Positions 23,829 through 33,534 of a stretch of DNA of 64,000 bases are shown here, in pieces. Position 1 is the first letter of the stretch, and each line of letters opens with the position of its first letter. This DNA is from Borrelia hispanica CRI (GTDB lineage Bacteria > Spirochaetota > Spirochaetia > Borreliales > Borreliaceae): contig NZ_AYOU01000163.1 of NCBI RefSeq assembly GCF_000500065.1, forward strand, positions 62,001-126,000, given 5' to 3'. Under the pieces are notes generated by a model. The model was not told the origin of the DNA. It searched no databases and was given only the letters and a program-made list of their open reading frames with translations. Both the position numbers and the translations under genes were made by a program.

Positions 23829-26800
23829 ATGTGCAATTTGAAAATTTTTTTATTTTTACTTTTTTTTTCTTATGTCAGTTTGTCAGCCAAACAAACTCTA
23901 AAATTTAAGCTTGTAGATCAATATTATCCTTTATATTACAAAAACCAAGAAGGTAAGATGACAGGTATGATTTTTTATCTTCTTAACAAATGGGCACAAG
24001 ATCATCATTATGAGATTAGTGTGGAGGCCATTGATTATGTTGATCAAAGCACAATAGAAGACGATGTGGTTTATTTGGGATTAACATATAATTCAGATTT
24101 AAGTGAACATCTGTATTTTAAAAATGAGATTGGCAAATGTGTAACGGCATTGGTTTATAATTCAAAGGAAAAGCAAAAAATTACAAATCCATTTCTTTCA
24201 AAAGAATTTCGTGTAGGAGTTGTAAAAAATAGCATATATAAAGATATTTTGAAGTTGCATGGGCATATTGATAATGTTGTTTTATTCTCAGATACACAAC
24301 AGTTATTTTCGGCATTAAGAGATAACAAAATTGATCTAATATATGGAAGTTACAAATCATTGTATTTTTTGTGGCATATTTATTTTGATCCATCTTTTTT
24401 AAAGGTATTTAATTCTGACTATTTTTATAGTTTTGGCATACGGGTTGCTATTAGTAAAAAAGCTGCTAATGGACTGAAGAATCTAGATATTGATCTCTTA
24501 AGTTATATGAAAGCTCTCTCTAAAAAAGAATATGCTTCTTTTAAAGAGTTAGATTACTTATTTAATCTTGATGTTGGAATATATAATGATTATCCCCCTT
24601 TAAGTTTTATTAATTCTAAAGGTCAATTATCAGGAATTTTAGTTGATTTATGGAATGATCTCTCTAGAGAATATGCTTTTTCTTTAAAATTTGTAGGATT
24701 TCCAAAGGAAAGTATTAAGTTGAGTCTGGATGATAAAGATATATCTGTTTGGGGTGGTATTATTGAAGATAATAATATTTTGACTTCAAAAATATATAAA
24801 GCAACAGATCCAATATGTATGCTTGATTTTAATTTTTACTTAACAAATTCTAGAAATAGTGATAAAATCTTCAATTCACAAATTGTTGATTTTCACTTAA
24901 GTGGCATAAGGTTAGATAAAAATACAGATATAGTTAATAATTTTGCAGATATAATAAATAATTCATATGGGTTTATAGAAAATTCAATTACTACAAACTA
25001 TTTATTGAGGTTGCATGGATATAATAATATATTAAAATTTAAAGATTTAAGTTTTAATGTACAAAAACCTTTAATATTAGCTAGTAATATTCGCAAATTA
25101 CAGTTGTTCTCGTATATGCTAGATGCATTAACATCAAATATCTTATTTGATACTTTATTAGAGATAGATAAAAATTGGTTTACTCAAAGTGAGATTGAAG
25201 ATTATCAAAATAGTTGTTATAGCCATATAAATAACAGTAACTTTAATATTGAAGAAAAAATTTGGTTGGAACACAATAAAAAATTAAATCTTGCTGTTAA
25301 GAATTGGTATCCTGTTGATTATGTGAATTCTGGTCGTTATAAGGGAATAAATGAATGGTTAATTAAAAAGATAAAAAGATTAACAAATGTGGATTTTAAT
25401 ATTATTAATGTACGTGAGCGTGAACTTAAAGATTTAATTAAGAATGGTCAAATAGATATTTTGTCTTCTAATTTGGATAGTGCAAATTTAGATTATGTTT
25501 TTAATATTAAATCAGTTTCAGGAATTCCTTTATATATTTTTTCACAAAAAACTAATTTATTTATTCCTAAATCATCTGATCGTATAGCAGTGCTTAACTT
25601 TTTATATTCTAATAAATTGGAAACCCAAATAGGAGCACAATTAGTACAAGTAGAGAGTTTTAAAGAGGCTTTGGATTTGATATACAGGGGAAAAGTTGAT
25701 GGCATTCTTAGTGATGAGTATACTGCTACTATTAATTTTGAAGATTTAAATGTTAGAGATCTTGAAAAAATTGTTAATGTATCGGATTTATCATTTGATT
25801 TAAATATTGCTGTTTATAATCAAGATTATATTTTAAGAAGAATTATACAAAAAATTTTATTCCGCACAAATGTTAATAATAAATTATATTTTGATGATTG
25901 GGTATTTAATGTTCATGAAAGTTCTAAAGACATGAAATTAAAAAAGTCTGGCATGTTAGTTTTAACGATTGTTTTTTTTGTTTTAACTATTTTAATGTTT
26001 TTCTTATTCAGATTATTGCAAGAAATAGGTTTTAGAAAAAAAATGTATTCTTCTGTAATTAGTGAAAAAAAAGTTATTGAAGATGCTATTGTTGCTAAGA
26101 CTATTTTTTTAGCAAGTATGAGTCATGACATTCGTACTCCCATTAATGGCATAATAGCAGCTACCGAACTTTTAGATAATACAGATCTTTTAGGTGTTCA
26201 AAAAGAATATGTGCAAATGATCAATTATTCATCTACTTCATTACTTTCTTTGATTGATGAAATATTGTATATCTCTAAAATAGATATGAATGGTATATAT
26301 ATTGAAAATAATGAAATAAATCTAGAATATGAGATTGAAGAAGTTGTAAAAAGTTTTCAGTCTCAAAGCGCAAAAAGTAATCTTGATTTAATTTTTTATT
26401 CAAAATCAGATTTAACAAATTATTTGATAGGAGATAGGTCTAGACTTAAGAAAGTACTTATTAATTTGATAAGCAATGCTTTTAAGTTTACTAAGGAAGG
26501 AATCATAATTATAAACTATGAAATTATATGTACTAGAGAAGATGATAATGGTGATAGAATTTTTGCCATTGAATTTAAAGTAACTGATACTGGTAAAGGA
26601 ATTAAAAAAGGAAATATACCCGTAATATTTGAATTATTCAAACAGGGAGATGACTTTGATGCAAAAGAATATGAAGGAACGGGACTTGGACTTGCTATAT
26701 CTAGAAAGCTTGTCAGTTTAATGGGTGGCCCTGGTATTACTGTTGAGAGTGAGGTAGGCAAAGGGACAACTTTTTCATTTATGTTGCCTTTTGTTTTAGG

Positions 26801-28274
26801 TAATGAGATTAAAGATAAAGAGAAAAGTAAATTTAAATTGATTAGAAATAAAAAAATTTTAACTTTATTTTCAAGTAAGAAAGCCGTTGTCTTATTAAAT
26901 GAAATAAGTGAAATTCTTGATTATAAGGATAACGTATGTAATTTTTATTCTTATGAGGATGCTTATGAAGAGTGTTGTAAATATCCTTATTATGATTTTA
27001 TTTTTATAAATGTTAATAATGCTGATTTACAAAAGTGTTTAAAATTTGCTGAACGTCTTGAAAAATTAAATTTAGATGCAAAAATAATATTTGTGTTCTA
27101 TTATTTGAAGAATGAAGAGAGTATTGATTTTAAATATGAATATATTCAAAAACCTTTTAAAAGGTGGGATTTTTATTCTGATTGGATTCTAAATGGTTCA
27201 CTTGTAGATGCTCCATTAACTGATGATTCTGGTATTTTTAAGCTTAAGGATAATATTTGTATATTGATAGCCGAGGATAATGAAATTAATCAAAAAATTT
27301 TAAAAAATATTTTGATTGTTATAGGTGTTAGAGAAGATTCTATAGATATTGTGGATGATGGTTTGAAGGCCATTGATTATTTAAAAACTAATAGATATGA
27401 TATTGCTTTTGTTGACATAAGAATGCCCAAATGTAATGGATTTACAGTATCTGAAGAAATACGAAGATATGAAAAACAAAATAATTTAAATTCATGTGTG
27501 CTAATAGCTGTTACTGCCCATGCTTTAAGGGAATATAAAGATAGGTGTTTGGAGAGTGGAATGAATGATTATCTTGCAAAACCTATACACATTAATTCAA
27601 TTAAATGCATATTAAAAAAATATTTATATATTGATGAGGTGAAGAATAATAATATTGTAGAAGATGAAAATTTAGATAAATTGAATAATTTGGATATTAA
27701 TCGTGCTTTGCAAGATTTGAATATTTCGTATGACATGTATATTGATTTATGTAGAGGGTTTGTTGTTATGAGTGATAATATTATACATGATTTAGATGAG
27801 GCATTTAATTTAAATAATGTGGTATTAATAAAAGAGTTAGCACATTCAATAGCAGGTGCTCTTGGTAATATGCGTAGTAATTTATTTGATGATTTTAAAC
27901 AAATTGAAAATGGTACAGATTCAATAGAAGAACTAAGAGTACTATATTCTAAAGCACGTCAAAATTTGGTTATGCTTGTTAAAAATATAAGGGATCGGAT
28001 ATTAAATGTTGTTGATATTGATGGTTATGAAAAATTAGAATTTCAAAGTAACGATGACTTTTTAATTATTATGCAAAAACTTTTAAATGAGATAGAAAAT
28101 AGAAATCCAAAAGAATATAGAAAAATTCTTGAAACCCTTAAAAAATATCATTGGGATAATGATAATATTGTGTTGTTTGATTCTCTTGTTGAATGTTTAA
28201 GGGTATATAATTTTAAGGAAAGTGTTGACATTATCAAACGTATGATGAGCCATAATAGGATAGAAAAATCGTGA
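23829..28274 (+). CDS. hpk1: Hybrid sensor histidine kinase Hpk1
   Basis: Membrane sensor kinase that phosphorylates Rrp1, controlling cyclic-di-GMP. I use ATG 23829 (1,481 residues), which begins a good signal peptide (KIFLFLLFFSYVSLSA). The GTG at 23796 is too close to the 5S terminator. Residues 25-700 are periplasmic and contain repeated type-3 solute-binding-like modules (FKLVDQYYPLYY, VGIYNDYPPLSF, LAVKNWYPVDYV each open one). A membrane segment lies near 708-730. HisKA has SMSHDIRTP (His766), HATPase has NLISNAFKFT and GTGLGLAIS, the receiver has Asp1196 in FVDIRMPKCNG, and a C-terminal HPt has LAHSIAGALG (His1339). Coupled to rrp1. Confidence 0.93.
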   Translation: MCNLKIFLFLLFFSYVSLSAKQTLKFKLVDQYYPLYYKNQEGKMTGMIFYLLNKWAQDHHYEISVEAIDYVDQSTIEDDVVYLGLTYNSDLSEHLYFKNEIGKCVTALVYNSKEKQKITNPFLSKEFRVGVVKNSIYKDILKLHGHIDNVVLFSDTQQLFSALRDNKIDLIYGSYKSLYFLWHIYFDPSFLKVFNSDYFYSFGIRVAISKKAANGLKNLDIDLLSYMKALSKKEYASFKELDYLFNLDVGIYNDYPPLSFINSKGQLSGILVDLWNDLSREYAFSLKFVGFPKESIKLSLDDKDISVWGGIIEDNNILTSKIYKATDPICMLDFNFYLTNSRNSDKIFNSQIVDFHLSGIRLDKNTDIVNNFADIINNSYGFIENSITTNYLLRLHGYNNILKFKDLSFNVQKPLILASNIRKLQLFSYMLDALTSNILFDTLLEIDKNWFTQSEIEDYQNSCYSHINNSNFNIEEKIWLEHNKKLNLAVKNWYPVDYVNSGRYKGINEWLIKKIKRLTNVDFNIINVRERELKDLIKNGQIDILSSNLDSANLDYVFNIKSVSGIPLYIFSQKTNLFIPKSSDRIAVLNFLYSNKLETQIGAQLVQVESFKEALDLIYRGKVDGILSDEYTATINFEDLNVRDLEKIVNVSDLSFDLNIAVYNQDYILRRIIQKILFRTNVNNKLYFDDWVFNVHESSKDMKLKKSGMLVLTIVFFVLTILMFFLFRLLQEIGFRKKMYSSVISEKKVIEDAIVAKTIFLASMSHDIRTPINGIIAATELLDNTDLLGVQKEYVQMINYSSTSLLSLIDEILYISKIDMNGIYIENNEINLEYEIEEVVKSFQSQSAKSNLDLIFYSKSDLTNYLIGDRSRLKKVLINLISNAFKFTKEGIIIINYEIICTREDDNGDRIFAIEFKVTDTGKGIKKGNIPVIFELFKQGDDFDAKEYEGTGLGLAISRKLVSLMGGPGITVESEVGKGTTFSFMLPFVLGNEIKDKEKSKFKLIRNKKILTLFSSKKAVVLLNEISEILDYKDNVCNFYSYEDAYEECCKYPYYDFIFINVNNADLQKCLKFAERLEKLNLDAKIIFVFYYLKNEESIDFKYEYIQKPFKRWDFYSDWILNGSLVDAPLTDDSGIFKLKDNICILIAEDNEINQKILKNILIVIGVREDSIDIVDDGLKAIDYLKTNRYDIAFVDIRMPKCNGFTVSEEIRRYEKQNNLNSCVLIAVTAHALREYKDRCLESGMNDYLAKPIHINSIKCILKKYLYIDEVKNNNIVEDENLDKLNNLDINRALQDLNISYDMYIDLCRGFVVMSDNIIHDLDEAFNLNNVVLIKELAHSIAGALGNMRSNLFDDFKQIENGTDSIEELRVLYSKARQNLVMLVKNIRDRILNVVDIDGYEKLEFQSNDDFLIIMQKLLNEIENRNPKEYRKILETLKKYHWDNDNIVLFDSLVECLRVYNFKESVDIIKRMMSHNRIEKS

Positions 28275-29203
28275 TGAAAGGTATAATTTTAGATAACTTT
28301 GATGAAATTGCGATTGAACCTCAAAAGTTATTGCTTGTAGATGATACGCCTACAAATTTAGATTTGTTAATAGATATTTTGCAGAATGATTATGATATTA
28401 GAGTTGCACTAAATGGATTTGATGCTTTGAAACAAGTAGAAATTGATAAACCAGATTTGATACTTCTTGATGTGTTACTTCCAGATGTTAGTGGTTATGA
28501 GGTTTGTAGAAGACTTAAAAATGATCCTGAGACTAGAGATATTGCTGTGATATTTATAAGTTCAAGAAATTCTACTGATGCACAACTTGAAGGATTTAAT
28601 GTTGGTGGTGTAGATTATATTTTAAAACCTTTTAATGGAAGAATTATTAATGCCAGAATTAAGACTCATCTTGAACTTAAAAGGCTTAGGGATTATTTTA
28701 AAAATCTTGCAAGAATTGATGGTTTAACTCAAATTCCTAATAGAAGGTTTTTTACAGATAAATTTGCTAAATCGTGGATGCAAGCATTGGAACATAAAGA
28801 TAATGTTATTGTGGGGATGTTAGATATTGATTATTTTAAGAAATATAATGACAATTATGGACATACCAATGGTGATGAATGTCTTAAATTAATAGCCAAA
28901 AGTTTAAATAAGATTGCTGTGAAATATAAGATAGATATTGCACGTTATGGTGGTGAGGAGTTTATTTTATTTGCTGTCAATAAAAATTTAGAAGAAATGA
29001 TTAAGATTGTTAGTGTTTTAATTGAGGATATTAGAAATTTAGAAATAGTTCATGAGTATAGTAATATTTCTCATTTTGTTACAGTTTCAATTGGACTTGC
29101 AGAACAAGTTCCGCAAGATTCCAATTTTACTAATATTATTAAACTTGCTGATGATAAGTTATACGAAGCTAAAATTTCGGGACGTAATCAATTTAAATAT
29201 TGA
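28274..29203 (+). CDS. rrp1: Response regulator diguanylate cyclase Rrp1
   Basis: PleD-like enzyme that makes cyclic-di-GMP when phosphorylated by Hpk1. The receiver starts LLLVDDTPTN, with phospho-acceptor Asp in LILLDVLLPDVSG and Lys in YILKPF. The GGDEF domain starts ARIDGLTQIPNRRFF and has active loop RYGGEEFILF. The ATG overlaps the hpk1 stop by one base; a GTG 3 bases earlier is an alternative, so length is 309-310 residues. In Borrelia this pair is the only Hk1/Rrp1 system and is needed in the tick, where it controls glycerol and other tick-phase genes. Convergent with dipA 15 bp away. Confidence 0.96.
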   Translation: MKGIILDNFDEIAIEPQKLLLVDDTPTNLDLLIDILQNDYDIRVALNGFDALKQVEIDKPDLILLDVLLPDVSGYEVCRRLKNDPETRDIAVIFISSRNSTDAQLEGFNVGGVDYILKPFNGRIINARIKTHLELKRLRDYFKNLARIDGLTQIPNRRFFTDKFAKSWMQALEHKDNVIVGMLDIDYFKKYNDNYGHTNGDECLKLIAKSLNKIAVKYKIDIARYGGEEFILFAVNKNLEEMIKIVSVLIEDIRNLEIVHEYSNISHFVTVSIGLAEQVPQDSNFTNIIKLADDKLYEAKISGRNQFKY

Positions 29204-29218
29204 CTATTAAAGTAGAAG

Positions 29219-30331
29219 TTAAATCTTATAAGTTAAAGACAATCCAATAGAGTCATAATAAACATACGAATTGTTTGTGCTTACTTTTTTTGTGATATCA
29301 GCTAATCCTACTGTATTTTCTGTATAGGAAGGTGCTGTTGAAAATTTAAATAGCACATCTAATGTTAAGTTTTCTATAACTTGAATTTTGGCAATTAAGG
29401 AAAAATTGTGGTAAAAGAAGTCACTTCCCCATCCTTTATCTTTCATTGTGCTCACATATCTTGCATCTCCAATATATGTTTGACCTTCATATAAGAATCC
29501 AACTAAATTAAGGGGTATTGGCATTTGGTATGCTAAGAGTGCATAAGGATTTACTATAGTTCCATTTATATTTTTACCTTCATCAGCTTTATATTTCCAG
29601 AGTTGATTATTATTAGCGTGAGGGTTATATCTTAATGTTATATTATTCCCAACTACTGTTATAACATGTGTCCATTCTCCATCAAGGATTGAATTTAGAT
29701 CAAATTGTAGCCTACCTCCTGTAATAAATTCATAGTAAAGTTCAGGCTTACTTGAATATTTCCCGTTACCGAGATGTACTCCAATGCCTTTAAATCCAAA
29801 TGCTTCCCAACCTATTCCAAATTCAGATTCTGTGTATATATTTAAAAATGAAATAGGAGTAAGTCCTATTTTTGCATGGGATAGTGCTAGGATAGGTGAT
29901 AGTCCAATATTGATATCAAAGTCTACTCCATTATTCTTGAAGAAAATTGAGTCAGGATTATTTTTTAGTGGGAGAAACTTATGGATTCCAAAATGTGATA
30001 TTAATTTTGCACTTCCCCACGAACTAGGTTCAATCTGTTTGTTTGGGTCTACCGATTTAAATTTTGGAGTTATAAAACTTGGAGAAAATTTACTATTTGA
30101 AGTGCCAAGTGCATGTGGTGGATAATAGGCCGTTTGGAAATTGATATAAAAATATCGCGTTTGATCTTGTTTTGTTTCTGAATTTTCTTTTGTTGCTGAA
30201 TTTTGTTTTGTGTCTGAATTTTGTTTTGTGTCTGAATTTTCTTTTGTGTCTAAATTTTGTTTTGTTTCTTCCTTTGAATAGGTAGAAACGGTTTGTAAAA
30301 ATATGAGTATTATTAACAATTTTTTTAACAT
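29219..30331 (-). CDS. dipA: Outer-membrane porin DipA-like
   Basis: 370 residues with a signal peptide (MLKKLLIILIFLQTVSTYS). After it comes a run of six hexapeptides of the type TKQNSD, then a long region rich in alternating hydrophobic/polar strands and ending GLSLTYKI, as expected of a beta-barrel whose last residue is buried. By position beside rrp1 and adk, and by length, it is the dicarboxylate-specific porin DipA known from Borrelia. The charged repeat just after the signal peptide would lie at the periplasmic or surface N-terminus. The identification rests mainly on synteny and architecture. Confidence 0.82.
   Translation of the reverse strand: MLKKLLIILIFLQTVSTYSKEETKQNLDTKENSDTKQNSDTKQNSATKENSETKQDQTRYFYINFQTAYYPPHALGTSNSKFSPSFITPKFKSVDPNKQIEPSSWGSAKLISHFGIHKFLPLKNNPDSIFFKNNGVDFDINIGLSPILALSHAKIGLTPISFLNIYTESEFGIGWEAFGFKGIGVHLGNGKYSSKPELYYEFITGGRLQFDLNSILDGEWTHVITVVGNNITLRYNPHANNNQLWKYKADEGKNINGTIVNPYALLAYQMPIPLNLVGFLYEGQTYIGDARYVSTMKDKGWGSDFFYHNFSLIAKIQVIENLTLDVLFKFSTAPSYTENTVGLADITKKVSTNNSYVYYDSIGLSLTYKI
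30165..30272 (-). repeat. 18-bp tandem repeat in dipA
   Basis: Six consecutive 18-bp units (first 30165-30182, last 30255-30272), read on the plus strand as variants of TTTTGTTTTGTGTCTGAA; units 3 and 4 are identical. They encode hexapeptides of the type TKQNSD/TKENSE just after the signal peptide. Whole-unit gain or loss would keep the frame. Confidence 0.85.
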
Positions 30332-30440
30332 ATTAATACCTTTGCTTATATAAGATTTTTTTCCTTTTTAATTTTTTTTATTATAGTTTATTTCTTTAAA
30401 CAAAGTAAATTGTTTTGATTATAATTTTAGACTAATTTTT

Positions 30441-31073
30441 TTAAATTTTTGATATTATATCCATTAAGTTTTTTTGTACTTCATTAATATCTTTTGATGC
30501 GTCTATATTATTAAGCCTATTAATGTTTGAGTAAAAATTTATTAATGGTTTTGTTTGTAAATTATATTCCTGAAGTCTAATTTTTAAAGACTCTTTTGTA
30601 TCATCTTTTCGTTGGTAGAGAATACCTTGGCAAAAATCGCAAATTTCTTTTTCTTTTGTAGGAAGTGTATATATGTTAAATATTCTGCAACAAGATTGGC
30701 ATATTCTTCTTCCAGAAAGCCTTTTGACCAGAAGTTTTTCGTCAATTACGAAATTTATTATTTTAATGTTTTCTAATAACTTATCTAATTCTATGGCTTG
30801 ATTGATATTTCTAGGAAATCCATCGAGAATGAAATTATCTCTATCGTCAATAGTATTGATTTTGTCTTCAACGACTTTAATTGTAATTGAGTCGGGGACT
30901 AATTGTCCATTTTCAACTATTTGTTTGATTTCTTTTCCAAGGGATGTATTATTTGCTATGTGTGTTCTAAATAAATCGCCTGTTGAAATGTGATAGTAAT
31001 TTAGTTCATTTGATAGAATTTTTGCAATTGTACCTTTTCCAGAACCTGGAGGACCTAAAAAAACAAGTTTCAT
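30441..31073 (-). CDS. adk: Adenylate kinase
   Basis: Interconverts AMP + ATP and two ADP; 210 residues, the long form. The P-loop GPPGSGKGTIAK begins at residue 7, with ILDGFPRN in the core. The LID has two Cys pairs, CQSC and CDFC, as in zinc-binding LIDs of Gram-positive enzymes. ATG 31073 follows AGGAG. It is the last gene of the cheR-cheB-traB-adk group, 33 bp after the TraB-like gene. It handles the AMP that Hpt-PurA-PurB produce. Confidence 0.96.
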   Translation of the reverse strand: MKLVFLGPPGSGKGTIAKILSNELNYYHISTGDLFRTHIANNTSLGKEIKQIVENGQLVPDSITIKVVEDKINTIDDRDNFILDGFPRNINQAIELDKLLENIKIINFVIDEKLLVKRLSGRRICQSCCRIFNIYTLPTKEKEICDFCQGILYQRKDDTKESLKIRLQEYNLQTKPLINFYSNINRLNNIDASKDINEVQKNLMDIISKI

Positions 31074-31106
31074 AATGTAACTCCTGTATATTTTTATTTT
31101 TGATGT

Positions 31107-32315
31107 TTAACTGAAGATATTTAACAAGAATTTAAATCCAACGATTGTTCCAATTGCAGATCCAATGTTAACAAAAAATACTATTAATAAGATTTTTGTA
31201 ACTTTATTCTTAAAATATCCTTTTATGTTATGTAAATCTTCTTGTAATCTTTCAAAATCTTTTATTTTTGGTTTATTTATATATGCTTCAACGAGTCCTG
31301 CTACCATACCTGTTCCAATAAATGGCATTAAAGAAAATATTGGAGCACCAATTGATGCTGTTAGTATGGTGATAATGTTGGCTCTTAATAAAATAGCTGC
31401 AATGCCTGCAAATACAGAATTACATATTATCCAAATTTCTAAATTTTTGTAGGCAAATTCAAAGTCTTTAAAGTAAAATGAACTTGCTATTAGTATAATA
31501 ATTGAGATAGCTATTAAATAGGATATCAATTTACTTATTGAGAACTTATTTTTAGGTATGGTGTTCAGTTCTTCAATGTTAATAATTTTTTTATTATCTT
31601 GAATTTCTTTTAAGTTTTCTATTATTCCCTTTACATGACCAGCTCCCACAACAGCAAGAATTGTCCCAGATCCCTCAAGTATTTTACTTGCTATAAATTC
31701 ATCTCGTTCATCAATTAAGACTTTTTTTACAGTTGGAATTTCTTTTGCAAGTTCTTCCATTATATTTGATAGAGCATCTTGTTCTTTAAGTTTTTCAATT
31801 TCATCTTCTGTGACTTTTATATCTGAGAATGAAAACAGGCTTGATATTATTTTTGTTTTTTCAAAAATTGGCACACAATTCCAAGCTCTCTTTAGAGTTG
31901 TCTCGACTTTTCTGTCTGCAAGTATTAAAGGTATGTTATGTTCTTTGGCTTTTAAAATGGCTGTTTTCATTTCTTCGCCAGGACTAATCCCTTGTTCTTT
32001 TGCTAATTTTTTTTGAAAATTACTTAAAATAATTTGTACTATTAATAAAAAGGCTTTTCCTTGTTTTATTACTTTATAGATGTCCAAGTTGCGCCATTTT
32101 TCATTTTCATCTGTTTTGAGAATGGCATGGTAGCGTGCCTCATCGAGTTCAACTGCGATAAAATTTGGTTTTAATATATCAATCAAATTAGCAGTGTCTT
32201 GTGAGCTTTTTTTTGATACATGGGCTGTGCCTAATACATATATTTTATGATTATCGATGTCAAGAGTACTTACATGTGAAAAGTAGTCTTTTGTGTTTTC
32301 TTTTGCGGTTTCCAA
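31107..32315 (-). CDS. TraB/PrgY family membrane protein
   Basis: 402 residues. The start is TTG 32315 after AAGGAT. The N-terminal half is a soluble TraB domain: VLGTAHVSKKSSQD, AVELDEARY, ILADRKVETTLKRAW, and VVGAGHVKGI near its end; the family has conserved His and Glu and may be metal-dependent. The C-terminal third has about four membrane segments from residue 265 on. Enterococcal PrgY/TraB limits pheromone signalling. In Borrelia no substrate is known, and I infer none. It lies in the cheR-cheB-adk operon. Confidence 0.85.
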   Translation of the reverse strand: METAKENTKDYFSHVSTLDIDNHKIYVLGTAHVSKKSSQDTANLIDILKPNFIAVELDEARYHAILKTDENEKWRNLDIYKVIKQGKAFLLIVQIILSNFQKKLAKEQGISPGEEMKTAILKAKEHNIPLILADRKVETTLKRAWNCVPIFEKTKIISSLFSFSDIKVTEDEIEKLKEQDALSNIMEELAKEIPTVKKVLIDERDEFIASKILEGSGTILAVVGAGHVKGIIENLKEIQDNKKIINIEELNTIPKNKFSISKLISYLIAISIIILIASSFYFKDFEFAYKNLEIWIICNSVFAGIAAILLRANIITILTASIGAPIFSLMPFIGTGMVAGLVEAYINKPKIKDFERLQEDLHNIKGYFKNKVTKILLIVFFVNIGSAIGTIVGFKFLLNIFS

Positions 32316-32338
32316 AAGTTATCCTTGTCTTTAAAAAT

Positions 32339-33499
32339 TTAACCATCAAGAAGGATGGTTTCTAATAATTTTACCACATGACCTATTGAAACTATATAGT
32401 CTACATTATTTTCTTCTATTGCAATTTTTGGCATTCCAAATACTACTGAGCTTTTTTCATCTTGTGCAATAGTTACTCCTCCAGCTTTTTTAATATCTCC
32501 AATTTCTCTAGAACCGTCATTTCCCATTCCAGTCATTATGAGAGCTATGGCTTTCTCTTTTACATTTTCTGATATTGATTTAAATAGTACTCCTATGGAA
32601 GGTTTATGTCCGTTAACATTTGCTGCATCAAAAACTTCTATTTGATAATTATCATTTATTTTGTTTATTTTTGTGTGATATCCTCCAGAACTTATATATA
32701 TGCATCCTTTTTGAAGTATTTCATTATTTTTTGTTTCTTTTACAGTTAAGTTACAAATTTTATTAAGATTGTTTGCAAATTCTGTAGTAAATCCTTTTGG
32801 CATATGTTGAACAATTACTATTGGGATAGGGAAGTTTTTGGAAATTTCTGATAAAATGATTTTTAATGCCGCAGGACCTCCTGTGGATATTCCAATAACA
32901 ACCATTTCAAATTTTCTATTTTTAAGTTTTTTAAAATCTTGGTCATTTATTATTTGTTTTTGATTAAGATTTGTTATTATGTATTTAGTGTTTGTTGTTT
33001 TTAAATTATGTTCTCTTATGTCTATTATTTGTGGGTCATTTTTTTTGTCTTTTTCATTTTGTGACACTGTATATCTTTCTGTTGTAGAGTTAATATTAGT
33101 TATGATTTTGTTTTTTATACTCTTATTTCCATAAATTATAAGTAAATCAATAATTTTGTCTTTTATTTTATCTAATTTACTATCAATTTTTATTATGAAG
33201 TCATCAGCACCTTGCAGTAGAGCATTTATTGCAAGGTCTTTGTTAGACGATAGTATAATGACAGGAATTTTATTATTGATATTTTGCTTTTTTTCTATGA
33301 GGGAAATTTCTTTTATAGTTTCTTTTTCTAAGCCGAGTAATATTACATCTGGGTCTTGTTTTAATTTTTTCAATGCAAAGTCTGTATTGGCTGCAGTTGC
33401 AATAACTTTAAGTTTTGGTGAGGAATTTATTATATCCGATATAGCTTTTCTATTAACAGACGAAGAATCAATAATGAGCACGTAAATTTTTATTCTCAT
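32339..33499 (-). CDS. cheB: Chemotaxis methylesterase CheB, degenerate receiver
   Basis: Removes methyl groups from chemoreceptors; 386 residues. The C-terminal catalytic domain is intact: IGISTGGPAALK (Ser), IVQHMPKGFT (His) and MTGMGNDGSRE (Asp). The N-terminal receiver is not: the acidic pocket reads LIIDSSS instead of a DD pair, and the phospho-acceptor position reads PDVILLGLE, so the Asp is Gly56. Control by CheA phosphorylation through this domain therefore seems lost. It lies 35 bp after cheR. Borrelia carry two cheB and two cheR genes; this is the one next to adk. Confidence 0.92.
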   Translation of the reverse strand: MRIKIYVLIIDSSSVNRKAISDIINSSPKLKVIATAANTDFALKKLKQDPDVILLGLEKETIKEISLIEKKQNINNKIPVIILSSNKDLAINALLQGADDFIIKIDSKLDKIKDKIIDLLIIYGNKSIKNKIITNINSTTERYTVSQNEKDKKNDPQIIDIREHNLKTTNTKYIITNLNQKQIINDQDFKKLKNRKFEMVVIGISTGGPAALKIILSEISKNFPIPIVIVQHMPKGFTTEFANNLNKICNLTVKETKNNEILQKGCIYISSGGYHTKINKINDNYQIEVFDAANVNGHKPSIGVLFKSISENVKEKAIALIMTGMGNDGSREIGDIKKAGGVTIAQDEKSSVVFGMPKIAIEENNVDYIVSIGHVVKLLETILLDG

Positions 33500-33534
33500 T
33501 TTCTATTTGCTCCTATAGGTCTGCTTGCATGAAA

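Noticed and set aside
30165-30272. CRISPR-like array in dipA
   Set aside because: Contiguous in-frame tandem repeats without spacers.
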